A DNA stretch of 13,477 bases from JAWVEV01 sp033856535 (lineage in GTDB: Bacteria > Actinomycetota > Thermoleophilia > Miltoncostaeales > Miltoncostaeaceae): contig JAWVEV010000163.1 in assembly GCA_033856535.1 (NCBI GenBank), forward strand, positions 1 through 13,477, in the 5' to 3' direction. Of this stretch, positions 1-7,053 are shown one piece after another; within the stretch, counting starts at the first letter, position 1, and each line of letters opens with the position of its first letter. The notes under the pieces are model-generated. The model ran no database searches. It saw only the letters and a list, made by a program, of their open reading frames with translations, and had not been told where the DNA came from. Both the position numbers and the translations under genes were made by a program.

Positions 1-944
1 ATGTGGTCGTAGCCCGGCGCGACGTCGGTCACCAGCGGGCCGAGGGTGTAGAAGGGCGCCTCGGAGCAGACCTCCTGCTGGCGGCGCACGTTCGCCTCGA
101 GCTGGTCCATCGGGACGTGCCCCGGCCCCTCGACCATCACCTGCACGTCCCGCTCCCAGGCGCGGCGGGTCAGCTCGCCCAGGGTGTCGAGCTCGGCGAA
201 CTGGGCGCGGTCGGACGCGTCGGCCAGGCAGCCGGGGCGCAGGCCGTCGCCGAGCGACAGCGACACGTCGTGCCGGCGGGCGATCTCGAGCACGTCGTCG
301 AAGCGCTCGTACAGCGGGTTCTCGCGCCGGTGGTGCACCATCCAGCGCGCGAGCAGCCCGCCGCCGCGGCTGACGATCCCGGTCACCCGGTGCTGCACCA
401 GCGGCAGGTGGCGCAGGCGGACGCCGGCGTGGATCGTCATGTAGTCGACGCCCTGCTCGGCCTGGCGCTCGATCGCCGCGAGCAGGTCCTCGGCGGACAG
501 GTCCTCGATCGCGCCGCCCTCGGCCACCGCCTGGTAGATCGGCACGGTCCCGATCGGCACGGTGCTCTCGGCGATGATCGCCGCACGGGTCGCGTCGATG
601 CGCTTGCCGGTGGACAGGTCCATCACCGTGTCCGCGCCCCAGCGCACCGCCAGGCGCAGCTTGTCGACCTCCTCCTCCAACGAGGAGCTGGTGGGCGAGT
701 TGCCGATGTTGGCGTTCACCTTCACCCCGGCGCGCAGCCCGATGGCCATCGGGTCGAGCCGGTCGTGGTGGACGTTGGCGGGGATGATCATCCGGCCCCG
801 GGCCACCTCGGCGCGGACCTCCTCGGGGGGGAGGCCCTCGCGCTCGGCCACGCGGGCCATCTCGGGGGTGACGACGCCCCCGCGGGCGTGGTGCATCTGG
901 GTGACGCAATCGGCGCCGTCCTGCGGCGGCATGCGATGGCTCAT
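1..944 (-). CDS. thiC: Phosphomethylpyrimidine synthase ThiC (C-terminus off the window)
   Basis: ThiC is the radical-SAM enzyme that converts aminoimidazole ribotide to hydroxymethylpyrimidine phosphate in thiamine synthesis. The 314 residues visible match the family throughout: TPEM (27-30), GRMIIPANVHH (50-60), KVNANIGNS (75-83), WGADTVMDLSTG (102-113), GTVPIYQ (132-138), MTIHAGV (169-175), SRGGG (192-196), EGPGHVPMDQ (272-281) and APGYDH (309-314). The frame is open to base 1, so the last part of the protein, including the family's CX2CX4C [4Fe-4S] cluster motif, lies outside the window. ATG at 944 has a GGAAGGAG Shine-Dalgarno at 951-958. The protein begins directly at the conserved core (QMHHAR at 16-21), so this is the short form without the extra N-terminal domain of the E. 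coli enzyme. A TPP riboswitch lies upstream, which independently supports the call. Confidence 0.97.
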   Translation of the reverse strand, partial: MSHRMPPQDGADCVTQMHHARGGVVTPEMARVAEREGLPPEEVRAEVARGRMIIPANVHHDRLDPMAIGLRAGVKVNANIGNSPTSSSLEEEVDKLRLAVRWGADTVMDLSTGKRIDATRAAIIAESTVPIGTVPIYQAVAEGGAIEDLSAEDLLAAIERQAEQGVDYMTIHAGVRLRHLPLVQHRVTGIVSRGGGLLARWMVHHRRENPLYERFDDVLEIARRHDVSLSLGDGLRPGCLADASDRAQFAELDTLGELTRRAWERDVQVMVEGPGHVPMDQLEANVRRQQEVCSEAPFYTLGPLVTDVAPGYDH

Positions 945-1019
945 CGCGGTCTCCTTCCGGGCGCCCGCGGCGCGGACCGCGGACCCCGGCGCACCGGGTC
1001 GGTCGTGCGCATCGCGGGC

Positions 1020-1107
1020 GTTCCCTTCGCTGGCATGATCCAGGTCAGGTTCAGCGGGTCGACGCCAGGAAGCGTCCTCTCAGCCCCTCTCCAGGGACTC
1101 CCCGAAC
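1020..1107 (-). promoter_or_regulatory. TPP riboswitch (THI box) controlling thiC
   Basis: Read on the minus strand, the segment holds the two conserved blocks of the thiamine pyrophosphate aptamer in order: GGGGAGTCC followed by GGGGCTGAGAGG, then GACCCGCTGAACCTGA and GGATCATGCCAGCGAAGGGA. The aptamer ends close with GTTC (1107-1104) pairing to GAAC (1023-1020) as the base of P1. It sits 76 nt upstream of the thiC ATG, where TPP binding would reduce thiC expression. The spacer has no T-run after a hairpin, so control of translation rather than transcription termination seems more likely; that is inference. Confidence 0.96.
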
Positions 1108-1115
1108 CGCGGGCG

Positions 1116-1121
1116 AGCCTA
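1116..1121 (-). promoter_or_regulatory. Candidate -10 box of the thiC riboswitch transcript
   Basis: TAGGCT on the minus strand fits the actinobacterial TANNNT -10 pattern. It would start transcription at about 1109, within a few bases of the 5' strand of aptamer P1. A -35 candidate, CTGAGC at 1144-1139 with a 17-nt spacer, is weak. The promoter overlaps the gap after the exonuclease stop at 1141. Confidence 0.45.
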
Positions 1122-1140
1122 CCAGCGCCCGCCGGCCGGC

Positions 1141-2016
1141 TCAGCGGGCGATCGCCGCCAGCCGCTCCGGCAGGCGATCGGCGCGCAGGCGCGCCGCCAT
1201 CTCGGCGAGGGCGCCGGCGTCCGGCGGCCCGCTCCAGCGCAGCTCCTCGACGCCGGCGATGACGGGCGCCTCGGCGCGCAGGGTGGCCAGGTCCTTGAAG
1301 AGCAGCGCCAGCTCGCGCTGCTCGTTCAGCGTGGCCGCCAGGGAGGCGGCGCCGCGAACCTGCACCTCCCAGCGCTCGGGCCGCTCGGGGATGTCCTCGA
1401 TCCGGCCCCAGCGCGCCAGCACGGTCGCCGCGCCCTTCTTCCCCCAGCCCTTCAGCCCCGGGTAGCCGTCGGCCGAGTCGCCCACCAGGGCCAGCCAGTC
1501 CGCGATCGAGGCCGGCGGCACGCCGTACTTGGCCAGCACCCCGTCCTCGCCGGAGACGGTCCCCTGGCGCCGGTCCATCTGGACCACCCGGTCGCCGACG
1601 ACCGACTGCGCCAGGTCCTTGTCCGGGGTCATGATCACCACCCGCTCCACCGCCGGGTCGGCGGCGGCGACGCGGGCCGCGGCCGCGAGCGCGTCGTCGG
1701 CCTCGAGCTCGATCATCGGGAGCACGGTCACCCCCACCGCGCGCAGGGCGTCCTCCAGCAGGCCGAACTGGGCGAGGAGCTGCTCCGGCACCCCGGCGCT
1801 CGACTTGTAGCCCGGCCAGAGATCGTTGCGGAACGACTCGATCACGTGGTCGGTCGCCACGCCCAGGTGGGTCACGCCCTCCTCGAGCAGGCCCACCACG
1901 CTCCAGACCACGCCGCGCGCCGCGCGCACCGGGTCGTCCTCGGGCCGCTCGCCCGCGGGAAGGCCGAACCAGTGCCGGAAGAGCTCGTACGTGCCGTCGA
2001 GAAGGTGCACCCGCAC
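1141..2016 (-). CDS. Freestanding 5'-3' exonuclease (FEN/Pol I N-domain type)
   Basis: The 291-residue protein matches the 5'-nuclease domain that forms the N-terminus of DNA polymerase I, here without a polymerase domain. Such enzymes cut 5' flaps or degrade DNA 5' to 3' with two metal ions. Visible metal-site residues are D7 (LLDGTY), E105, D107 and D108 in the ELEADD motif (103-108), D132 and D134 (TPDKDL), and D180 and D183 in GDSADGYPGLKGWGKKGA. That last stretch is the helix-3-turn-helix DNA-binding loop (about 180-200). The arch region reads FRNDLWPGYKSS (62-73). The Arg usually following YK in Pol I-type arches is absent, which may be a subfamily trait. The GTG at 2016 is used; GTG at 2010 is also possible. 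The gene is divergent from the lipoprotein gene. Its role, for example in Okazaki fragment or repair processing, is not shown by context. Confidence 0.9.
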   Translation of the reverse strand: MRVHLLDGTYELFRHWFGLPAGERPEDDPVRAARGVVWSVVGLLEEGVTHLGVATDHVIESFRNDLWPGYKSSAGVPEQLLAQFGLLEDALRAVGVTVLPMIELEADDALAAAARVAAADPAVERVVIMTPDKDLAQSVVGDRVVQMDRRQGTVSGEDGVLAKYGVPPASIADWLALVGDSADGYPGLKGWGKKGAATVLARWGRIEDIPERPERWEVQVRGAASLAATLNEQRELALLFKDLATLRAEAPVIAGVEELRWSGPPDAGALAEMAARLRADRLPERLAAIAR

Positions 2017-2025
2017 CGCGCGAGC

Positions 2026-2053
2026 CTGACACAGCCGCGCGGGCGCGTATCTT
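2026..2053 (+). promoter_or_regulatory. Promoter of the lipoprotein gene, probably leaderless
   Basis: CTGACA at 2026-2031 and TATCTT at 2048-2053 with a 16-nt spacer form a plausible housekeeping promoter. The expected start point, about 2060, coincides with the GTG at 2061. No Shine-Dalgarno precedes that GTG, so the mRNA is likely leaderless. Confidence 0.5.
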
Positions 2054-2060
2054 GCATCTC

Positions 2061-2435
2061 GTGCGCCGAGCCATCGCCTGCCTCCTCGCAGGGGGCCTCC
2101 TGCTGGCCGCGGGGTGCTCCGACGACTCGAACGGCACGACGACGGCCGCGCCGGCCGGCCCGCCGCCGACCGCCAAGTTGGTCGACTGCGGCCTGACGAA
2201 CCCGCAGCACGGCGAGGCGCAGGCCTACGCGCAGGTGACCGTGACGAACACCGGCACCAACGCGGGCCGCGTGCGGGTGGTGGTGCGCTTCCTCGTCGGC
2301 GGCGACCCGATCGGCCAGGGCGAGGCGAGCTCGGAGACCCTCCAGGGCGGCGGGACCGCCATGCTCAGCGCGGTCGGCGCGGACGGCGCCACGAAGGTGG
2401 ACACCTGCGACGTCGCCGAGGTGGAGCGGATCTAG
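2061..2435 (+). CDS. Small secreted lipoprotein of unknown function
   Basis: The 124-residue product has a type II signal peptide: VRR, a hydrophobic run of about a dozen residues, then a lipobox ending AAGC with the lipidated cysteine at residue 19. A short Ser/Thr/Pro/Ala linker follows (20-37). The mature domain is predicted to be beta-rich (AQVTVTNTGTNAGRVRVVVRFL) and resembles the small Ig-like or FxLYD-type domains often anchored to actinobacterial membranes; I cannot assign a family. C43 and C116 could form a disulfide. GTG at 2061 is preferred over TTG at 2052, because the TTG overlaps a good -10 box and the GTG begins exactly at a signal peptide. The next gene, DUF2277, starts 57 nt downstream. 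Confidence 0.8.
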   Translation: MRRAIACLLAGGLLLAAGCSDDSNGTTTAAPAGPPPTAKLVDCGLTNPQHGEAQAYAQVTVTNTGTNAGRVRVVVRFLVGGDPIGQGEASSETLQGGGTAMLSAVGADGATKVDTCDVAEVERI

Positions 2436-2453
2436 CGGCCCTGCTAGAAGGAC

Positions 2454-2490
2454 GGGGACCCCCGACGTACCGCTCCGAAGCGAGGTCCCC
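2454..2490 (+). promoter_or_regulatory. Hairpin covering the DUF2277 ribosome-binding region
   Basis: GGGGACC (2454-2460) is perfectly complementary to GGTCCCC (2484-2490). Inside it, CGCT/AGCG closes a CCGA loop. The 3' arm ends 2 nt before the ATG at 2493 and includes part of the only Shine-Dalgarno-like run (GCGAGG, 2480-2485). The stem could limit translation, or could simply be a GC-rich intergenic fold. Confidence 0.4.
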
Positions 2491-2492
2491 CG

Positions 2493-2765
2493 ATGTGCCG
2501 CAACATCCGCACGCTCCACAACTTCGCCCCGCCGGCCAGCGAGGACGAGATCCGCGCCGCGGCGCTGCAGTACGTGCGCAAGGTGAGCGGCTCGACCCGG
2601 CCCTCGAAGGCCAACGAGGAGGCCTTCGCGCGGGCCGTCGAGGCCGTCGCCGAGATCACGTCCGAGCTCCTCCGCGAGCTGGTCACCACCGCGCCGGCGA
2701 AGGACCGCGCGATCGAGGCCGCCAAGGCGCGCGCCCGGTTCGAGCGCCGTCAGCGGGTCGCCTGA
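2493..2765 (+). CDS. DUF2277 family protein
   Basis: The 90-residue protein begins MCRNIRTLHNFAPPASEDEIRAAALQYVRKVSG, the hallmark of the DUF2277 family: an MCRNI start, then NF.PPA, then an alpha-helical stretch with an aromatic QYVRK. The length is typical for the family. Residues 40-88 are predicted helical with many Ala, Glu and Arg. No function is established that I know of; the conserved Cys2 near the N-terminus and the QY/RK segment are the best clues. It lies between the lipoprotein gene and the methyltransferase gene in the same direction, but has its own structured leader and is followed by a strong palindrome, so shared transcription is uncertain. Confidence 0.88.
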   Translation: MCRNIRTLHNFAPPASEDEIRAAALQYVRKVSGSTRPSKANEEAFARAVEAVAEITSELLRELVTTAPAKDRAIEAAKARARFERRQRVA

Positions 2766-2780
2766 TCACCCTCCGGGCCC

Positions 2781-2796
2781 GGCGTCCGCGGACGCC
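2781..2796. repeat. Perfect 16-nt palindrome upstream of the methyltransferase
   Basis: GGCGTCCG followed directly by its reverse complement CGGACGCC. It sits 15 nt after the DUF2277 stop and just upstream of a TAGGAT -10 candidate (2799-2804), about where a -35 element or operator would be. There is no T-run, so it is not a standard terminator. Confidence 0.55.
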
Positions 2797-2798
2797 CG

Positions 2799-2804
2799 TA
2801 GGAT
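2799..2804 (+). promoter_or_regulatory. Candidate -10 box of the methyltransferase gene
   Basis: TAGGAT fits TANNNT and predicts a start point at about 2811, four bases before the GTG at 2815. No Shine-Dalgarno is present, so a near-leaderless transcript is likely. Confidence 0.4.
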
Positions 2805-2814
2805 CGCCCGGCCC

Positions 2815-3858
2815 GTGACCGCCCTCGACCCGGCCATCCCCTCGACCGAGCCCGGCCCGGAGCTGCTCGCCGAGCTCCGCCGCCCGCCGGCCTTCATGTA
2901 CGAGTGGCCGCTCGGGCCGCACACGCCCCCGATGCTCCACCCCGAGCTGCCGAGCATCCACGCGACCCGGCGCGAGCTGATGGAGCAGGCCGTGATCGCG
3001 GCGCTGCGCGCCGCCGGCCCCGGCGCCCGCGCGCTCGACCTGGCCTGCAACGAGGGCTGGTGGTGCCACCGTCTGCTCGAGTGGGGCGCCGCCGAGGTGG
3101 TCGGCATCGACATCCGCGAGCAGAACGTGCGGCGGGCGGAGCTGCTGCGCGACGAGCTCGGCGTGCCCCGCGACCGGATGCGGGTCCAGCACGGGGACGT
3201 CTACGAGATCACCCCGGAGGCGCTCGGCACCTTCGACGTGGTGCTGCTCCTCGGGCTCGTCTACCACGTCGAGGACCCGATCGGCGCGATGCGCCGCGCG
3301 GCCGCGCTCACCCGCCGGCTCTGCGTGGTCGAGAGCCAGCTCACCCGCCAGGCCGACCCGATCGAGTTCGGCTACGGCACCACCGGGACCCTGCTGACCT
3401 CGCCGGCGGGCTTCGCGATGCTCGTCGAGCCCGACCGGGAGACCAACGCGCTGGCGGCCCAGGTGGGCGCGGCGAGCCTGGTGCCGAACCGGGCCGCGCT
3501 CGAGCTGGGCGCTCGGGTGGCCGGCTTCGGGCGCGTCGACGCCACGATCCCGCGCCACGACCACAACCTGCAGTACCGCGGCGGCGACCGGGCGGTCATC
3601 CTCGCCTGGGCCGACGACGAGGGCGCCCCGCCGGCGCTCCCGGCCGCGGCCGCGGAGGAGTCGGTCGGGCTGCCGCAGCCGGCGGCCGGGCCGCCCGTGG
3701 CGGCCGACGCCGAGGCCGCCGTGCTGCGCGCCCAACTGACCGAGGCGCGGGCGGCGCTCGCGGGGCTGATCGGGTCGCGCAGCTGGAAGATCACCCGGCC
3801 GCTGCGCGCGGCGGCGGACCGGATCCGCGCCCGCCGGGAGCGCACCCGCCGCCGCTAG
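2815..3858 (+). CDS. SAM-dependent methyltransferase with glycan-cluster-type C-terminal tail
   Basis: This 347-residue class I methyltransferase has motif I ALDLACNEGWWCHRLLEWGA (73-92), the acidic ribose-binding position in GIDIR (D99), HGDVYE (D128) and FDVVLLLGLVYHVEDP (140-155), the arrangement seen in CmoB/DUF1698-like and glycan methyltransferases. After the domain (about residue 265) comes a low-complexity Ala/Pro/Glu linker, a short coiled coil (VLRAQLTEARAALAGL) and the motif GSRSWKITRPLRAA (320-333), then an Arg-rich end. The SWxxTxPLR motif is familiar from the ends of glycosyltransferases and methyltransferases in capsule, O-antigen or cell-wall glycan clusters, so the substrate may be a sugar or lipid-linked glycan; that is inference, as no glycosyltransferase is visible here. 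The stop overlaps the convergent gene by 4 nt. Confidence 0.85.
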   Translation: MTALDPAIPSTEPGPELLAELRRPPAFMYEWPLGPHTPPMLHPELPSIHATRRELMEQAVIAALRAAGPGARALDLACNEGWWCHRLLEWGAAEVVGIDIREQNVRRAELLRDELGVPRDRMRVQHGDVYEITPEALGTFDVVLLLGLVYHVEDPIGAMRRAAALTRRLCVVESQLTRQADPIEFGYGTTGTLLTSPAGFAMLVEPDRETNALAAQVGAASLVPNRAALELGARVAGFGRVDATIPRHDHNLQYRGGDRAVILAWADDEGAPPALPAAAAEESVGLPQPAAGPPVAADAEAAVLRAQLTEARAALAGLIGSRSWKITRPLRAAADRIRARRERTRRR

Positions 3859-4817
3859 GAGCCGCGGCTCCCGCCGCCGGCCGCCGGGGGGTCTCCGTCG
3901 ACGATCCGCCGGGCCGCCTCCGCCGCCTCGAGCCCGCGGAGGATGTCGTTCTGCACCGCGCGGGCCCGGCGGGTGCTGTCGGCCTTCGCGAGCGCGTCCC
4001 GGGCCTCGCCGAAGGCCAGTACGGCGTCGGTGTAGGCGCGCCGGGCGGCCTCGGGGGCGTCGGGGCGGTCGACGTCCGGCGCCAGGTCGGTGATGCGGTT
4101 GGCGAGGTCGTCGAGCAGGTCGTCGAGCGCCTCGCGCGGGTTCACCGCCGCCGGCTCCGGGGGCGTCCTCGAGCCGCGTGAGCGGCCGCCGGCCCGCTGC
4201 CCCTGTCTCTTGCCGCGCCGGCGGATCGCCAGGACCACGACCAGCACGATGATGACCGGCGCCAGGATGCGGCCCAGCCACCGCGCCACGCCGACGTCGT
4301 CGTCGTCGGAGCCGCCGGAGTCGCTCGCGTACCGGTCGGCCTCGTCCTGGGAGTAGTTCCAGCCCTGGAGCGCGAGGGTCTCGGCGGCCCGCACCGGGTC
4401 GCGGGGCAGGATCCCGGTCGCGACCTCGACCAGCCGGCGGTGCCCGTCCTCGAACGAGTAGACGCTCGGCGCCGAGAACGAGATGTCGCGCGGATCCTGG
4501 ACGATCACCACCTGGATGCCCTCGTAGTCCCGGGCCCGGTGGAGCTCCTCGGCGAAGGTCGCCGCCCCCAGCGCCTGGCGGCCGAGCACGACGATGTCGG
4601 CCGGGACCCCCTCCGCGCGCAGGTGGTCGGCCGCGCGCCGGAAGCGCGTCACCTGGGCGTCGGTCACGTCGGCGTCGGGGTCGATCGCGACCCCGCTGGC
4701 CTGGAGGTTGTCCGTGATCGTGCCGATCCCGAACGGCGCGTCCTGGCCGAGCGCGGCCACCGGCGCGCCCAGCAGGACGGCCAGGAGCCCGACGAGGAGC
4801 AGACGAAGAAGGGGCAC
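3855..4817 (-). CDS. Signal-peptide, single-pass membrane protein with a cytoplasmic helical tail
   Basis: The 320-residue product has a signal peptide (MPLLRLLLVGLLAVLLGAPVAALG, 1-24) and an extracytoplasmic domain of about 25-178 with alpha/beta character (ADIVVLGRQ..., YEGIQVVIVQDPRDISFSAPSVYSFE). A transmembrane helix spans 181-198 (LGRILAPVIIVLVVVLAI), followed by a positive stop signal RRRGKRQGQR and a cytoplasmic Ala/Asp/Glu/Arg-rich helical tail (227-307). The outer domain, with its VV.V.DPRD strand, recalls TPM-domain or DUF6676-like membrane proteins, but the match is loose and I do not assign a family. GTG at 4817 is chosen because it begins the signal peptide directly and has CGAGG 6 nt upstream; TTG at 4847 would overlap a TAGGTT -10 candidate (4851-4846). 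It is convergent with the methyltransferase and divergent from the SDR gene. Confidence 0.75.
   Translation of the reverse strand: MPLLRLLLVGLLAVLLGAPVAALGQDAPFGIGTITDNLQASGVAIDPDADVTDAQVTRFRRAADHLRAEGVPADIVVLGRQALGAATFAEELHRARDYEGIQVVIVQDPRDISFSAPSVYSFEDGHRRLVEVATGILPRDPVRAAETLALQGWNYSQDEADRYASDSGGSDDDDVGVARWLGRILAPVIIVLVVVLAIRRRGKRQGQRAGGRSRGSRTPPEPAAVNPREALDDLLDDLANRITDLAPDVDRPDAPEAARRAYTDAVLAFGEARDALAKADSTRRARAVQNDILRGLEAAEAARRIVDGDPPAAGGGSRGS
3858..3871. repeat. 14-nt palindrome at the convergent gene ends
   Basis: GGAGCCG followed by CGGCTCC, immediately after the methyltransferase stop and inside the last codons of the minus-strand membrane protein. It may act as a weak bidirectional end signal. 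No T-run follows on either strand. Confidence 0.35.
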
Positions 4818-4986
4818 GCGGGGCCTCGGGACGCGGAGCCGCGTCAACCTACCCCCTGCCGGGGACGGCACCAAGCGGCGCCCGCCGTCCCCGAAACGCG
4901 CGCGCGTCGGCCGGGTTGCGGCCTCCCGTGGGCGTGCCCGAGACGACGGGTGGGTGGAACCCGGGCCTTGGGGGTAGGGGCCGGGC

Positions 4987-5766
4987 GTGGCGCTCACCGC
5001 GATCGTGACCGGGGCCGAGTCCGGGATCGGCCGGGCGACCGCGGCCGTCCTGGCCGAGCGGGGGTGGGACGTCGGCGTCGCCCACCGGCCCGACAGCCGG
5101 GAGGAGGCCGAGGCGACGGCCGCGGAGGTGCGCCGGCACGGGCGCCGCGCGGAGCTCGGCGCGCTCGACCTGGCCCGGCCGGCCGAGGCGGCCGCGGCGA
5201 TCGACGCGCTGGCCGGCGCCCTGGGCGGCCTGGACGCGATGGCGAACGTCGCCGGCGCGATGCACCTCGCGCCGTTCCTGGAGACCGGCCTCGACGATTG
5301 GCGCCGGATCGTCGACGTCGACCTGACCGGCACCTTCGCCTGCGCGCAGGCCGCGGCGCGGCGCATGGTGGCGCGGGGCCGTGGCGGGCGGATCGTGAAC
5401 GTGACCTCGGTGCACGAGCACGTCCCGCTGCGCGGGGCGGCCGCCTACTGCGCCGCCAAGGGCGGGCTGGGCCTGCTGACCAAGGTCATGGCGCTGGAGC
5501 TGGCCGATCACGGCATCACCGTGAACGCCGTCGCTCCCGGTGAGATCGCCACGCCCATGACCGGCGCGAAGGACCGCGACCCGGCCGGGCTGCCACGGCC
5601 GCACATTCCGCTCGGACGCCCGGGCGCGGCGCGCGAGGTGGCGGAGCTGGTCGCGTTCCTGGTCTCGCAGGAGGCGTCGTACGTGACCGGCGCGTCGCTC
5701 ACCGTCGACGGCGGCCTGCTGCTCATGGCGGCGATCGCGAACCAGGACGACGGCGAGACGGGTTGA
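4987..5766 (+). CDS. Short-chain dehydrogenase/reductase (SDR)
   Basis: This 259-residue classical SDR is an NAD(P)-dependent oxidoreductase. The cofactor motif TGAESGIG is at 8-15, NVAG (usually NNAG) at 87-90, the catalytic Ser141 in VNVTS, and Tyr154/Lys158 in YCAAK; VDGG closes the core near residue 241. The tetrad Asn position in V.V.NLxGxF is Asp112 here (VDVDLTGTF), a variant also found in other SDRs. The segment after beta-2 reads AHRPDSREE, with an Arg after His33, so NADP could be preferred; this is weak evidence. Substrate is unknown. GTG at 4987 gives the normal N-terminus. AcuC begins 31 nt downstream in the same direction, so the two may be co-transcribed. Confidence 0.92.
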   Translation: MALTAIVTGAESGIGRATAAVLAERGWDVGVAHRPDSREEAEATAAEVRRHGRRAELGALDLARPAEAAAAIDALAGALGGLDAMANVAGAMHLAPFLETGLDDWRRIVDVDLTGTFACAQAAARRMVARGRGGRIVNVTSVHEHVPLRGAAAYCAAKGGLGLLTKVMALELADHGITVNAVAPGEIATPMTGAKDRDPAGLPRPHIPLGRPGAAREVAELVAFLVSQEASYVTGASLTVDGGLLLMAAIANQDDGETG

Positions 5767-5797
5767 GATCGCCGGCCCGCGCCTGTGGACTGAGGGC

Positions 5798-6976
5798 GTG
5801 GCGGATCGGCTCAGCTCGCTCGTCGTCTACGACGAGGGCCTCGGGATGGACTGGGGGCCGGACCACCCCTACGACCGCCGCCGCCACCGGCTGACCGTCG
5901 CGCTCTGCCGCGCCGCCGGCCTGCTCGACCGCGACGACGTCGCGATCGAGCCGGCGCCCGGGCCGATGCCCGACGAGGAGCTCGAGCGGGTCTTCGCGCC
6001 GGCCTTCATCCGCGCGATGAAGCGCTTCAGCGCCGACCCGTTGCTCGCCAGCGGCTGGGACGCCGGCCAGTGGGGGATCGACGCCGACAACGGCGCGTTC
6101 CCCGGGATGCACGAGGCCTCCGCGCGCATCTGCGCCGCCTCGGCCGCGGCCGCCCGGGCCGTGGCCGAGGGACGCGCGACCCGTTCGCTCGCTCCCACCG
6201 GCGGCGCCCATCACGGGCTCGCCAACCGGGTCTGGGGCTTCGGCGTCTACAACGACACCGCGGTGGCGATCGACGCGGCCCTCGACGCCGGCGCCGAGCG
6301 GGTCGCCTACATCGACCTGGACGTGCACCACGGCAACGGCACCCAGGCGATCTTCTACGAGGACCCCCGCGTGATGACCGTCTCGGTCCACGAGAGCGGG
6401 CGGTACCTCTTCCCCGGCTCGGGGTTCCCGCACGAGACGGGCGGGCCGGGAGCCGAGGGCACCAGCGTCAACGTGGCGCTGCCGCCGTTCGCCGGTGACG
6501 ACGCCTACCGGGCCGCCATGGCCGAGATCGTCGTACCGGTGGTGCGCGCCTTCCGCCCGTCGCTGATCGTCACCCAGTGCGGGATCGACAGCCACCACGC
6601 CGACCCGCTCTCGCACCTGGTCACCACGATGCCGCTCTTCCCCTGGCTCTGGAGCGAGCTGCGCGCGCTGGCCGACGAGGCGTGCGAGGGGCGCTGGGTG
6701 GCCCTCGCCGGCGGCGGCTACGAGCCGTGCTCGGCGCCCCCGCGGGCGTGGGCGCTCCTGCTGGCCCGCCAGCTGGGCGCGACGGTCGAGGGCGACCTCC
6801 CCGAGGAGTGGCGCCAGGCGGCCCTCGCCGCCGGGTGCCCCGAGCCGCCGCGCGGCTGGCTGGAGGACCGCGGGCCGTCGCTCGAGCCGGGGCAGGCCGC
6901 GCGCGCGGCCGCCGAGACCGAGGCCGCGATCGAGGCGTCGCGGGCCGCCGTGGGGGGCTACTGGGGCCTCTACTGA
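5798..6976 (+). CDS. acuC: AcuC-type histone deacetylase family protein
   Basis: The protein (392 residues, usual for the family) has the arginase/deacetylase fold. Zn-site and catalytic motifs are intact: GGAHHG (135-140, His138/His139), YIDLDVHHGNGTQ (171-183, Asp173 and Asp175 with His177/His178), CGIDSHHADPL (261-271, Asp264) and the transition-state Tyr308 in GGGYEP. The N-terminal VVYDEG...GPDHPY is also typical. Bacillus AcuC deacetylates acetyl-CoA synthetase, so protein-lysine or small-molecule deacetylation is the likely role. GTG at 5798 is needed to include the first beta strand; the next ATG (5846) would remove it. No acuA or acetyl-CoA synthetase gene is in the window. It follows the SDR gene by 31 nt. 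Confidence 0.93.
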   Translation: MADRLSSLVVYDEGLGMDWGPDHPYDRRRHRLTVALCRAAGLLDRDDVAIEPAPGPMPDEELERVFAPAFIRAMKRFSADPLLASGWDAGQWGIDADNGAFPGMHEASARICAASAAAARAVAEGRATRSLAPTGGAHHGLANRVWGFGVYNDTAVAIDAALDAGAERVAYIDLDVHHGNGTQAIFYEDPRVMTVSVHESGRYLFPGSGFPHETGGPGAEGTSVNVALPPFAGDDAYRAAMAEIVVPVVRAFRPSLIVTQCGIDSHHADPLSHLVTTMPLFPWLWSELRALADEACEGRWVALAGGGYEPCSAPPRAWALLLARQLGATVEGDLPEEWRQAALAAGCPEPPRGWLEDRGPSLEPGQAARAAAETEAAIEASRAAVGGYWGLY

Positions 6977-7018
6977 GGCTCCTTCGGGCCACGGGTGGAG
7001 CGCAGCCGCCGGACGGGC

Positions 7019-7024
7019 TAATCT
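7019..7024 (+). promoter_or_regulatory. Candidate -10 box for the structured RNA
   Basis: TAATCT fits TANNNT and is the only such box between the acuC stop and the RNA. It predicts a 5' end near 7030-7032. The -35 candidate TGGAGC (6996-7001, 17-nt spacer) is weak. Confidence 0.35.
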
Positions 7025-7053
7025 CGGATCACCACGGAAAGGAGGTGGTCCTA

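Noticed and set aside
3..1262. Long plus-strand open frame of 419 codons
   Set aside because: It is antisense to thiC and its riboswitch; its composition (Arg, Gly, His, Val, Ala) is that of a GC-rich shadow frame.
2683..4281. Long minus-strand frame of 532 codons opposite the methyltransferase
   Set aside because: Low-complexity Arg/Gly/Ala/Pro sequence with no domain; it covers the well-supported methyltransferase and part of the membrane-protein gene in another frame.
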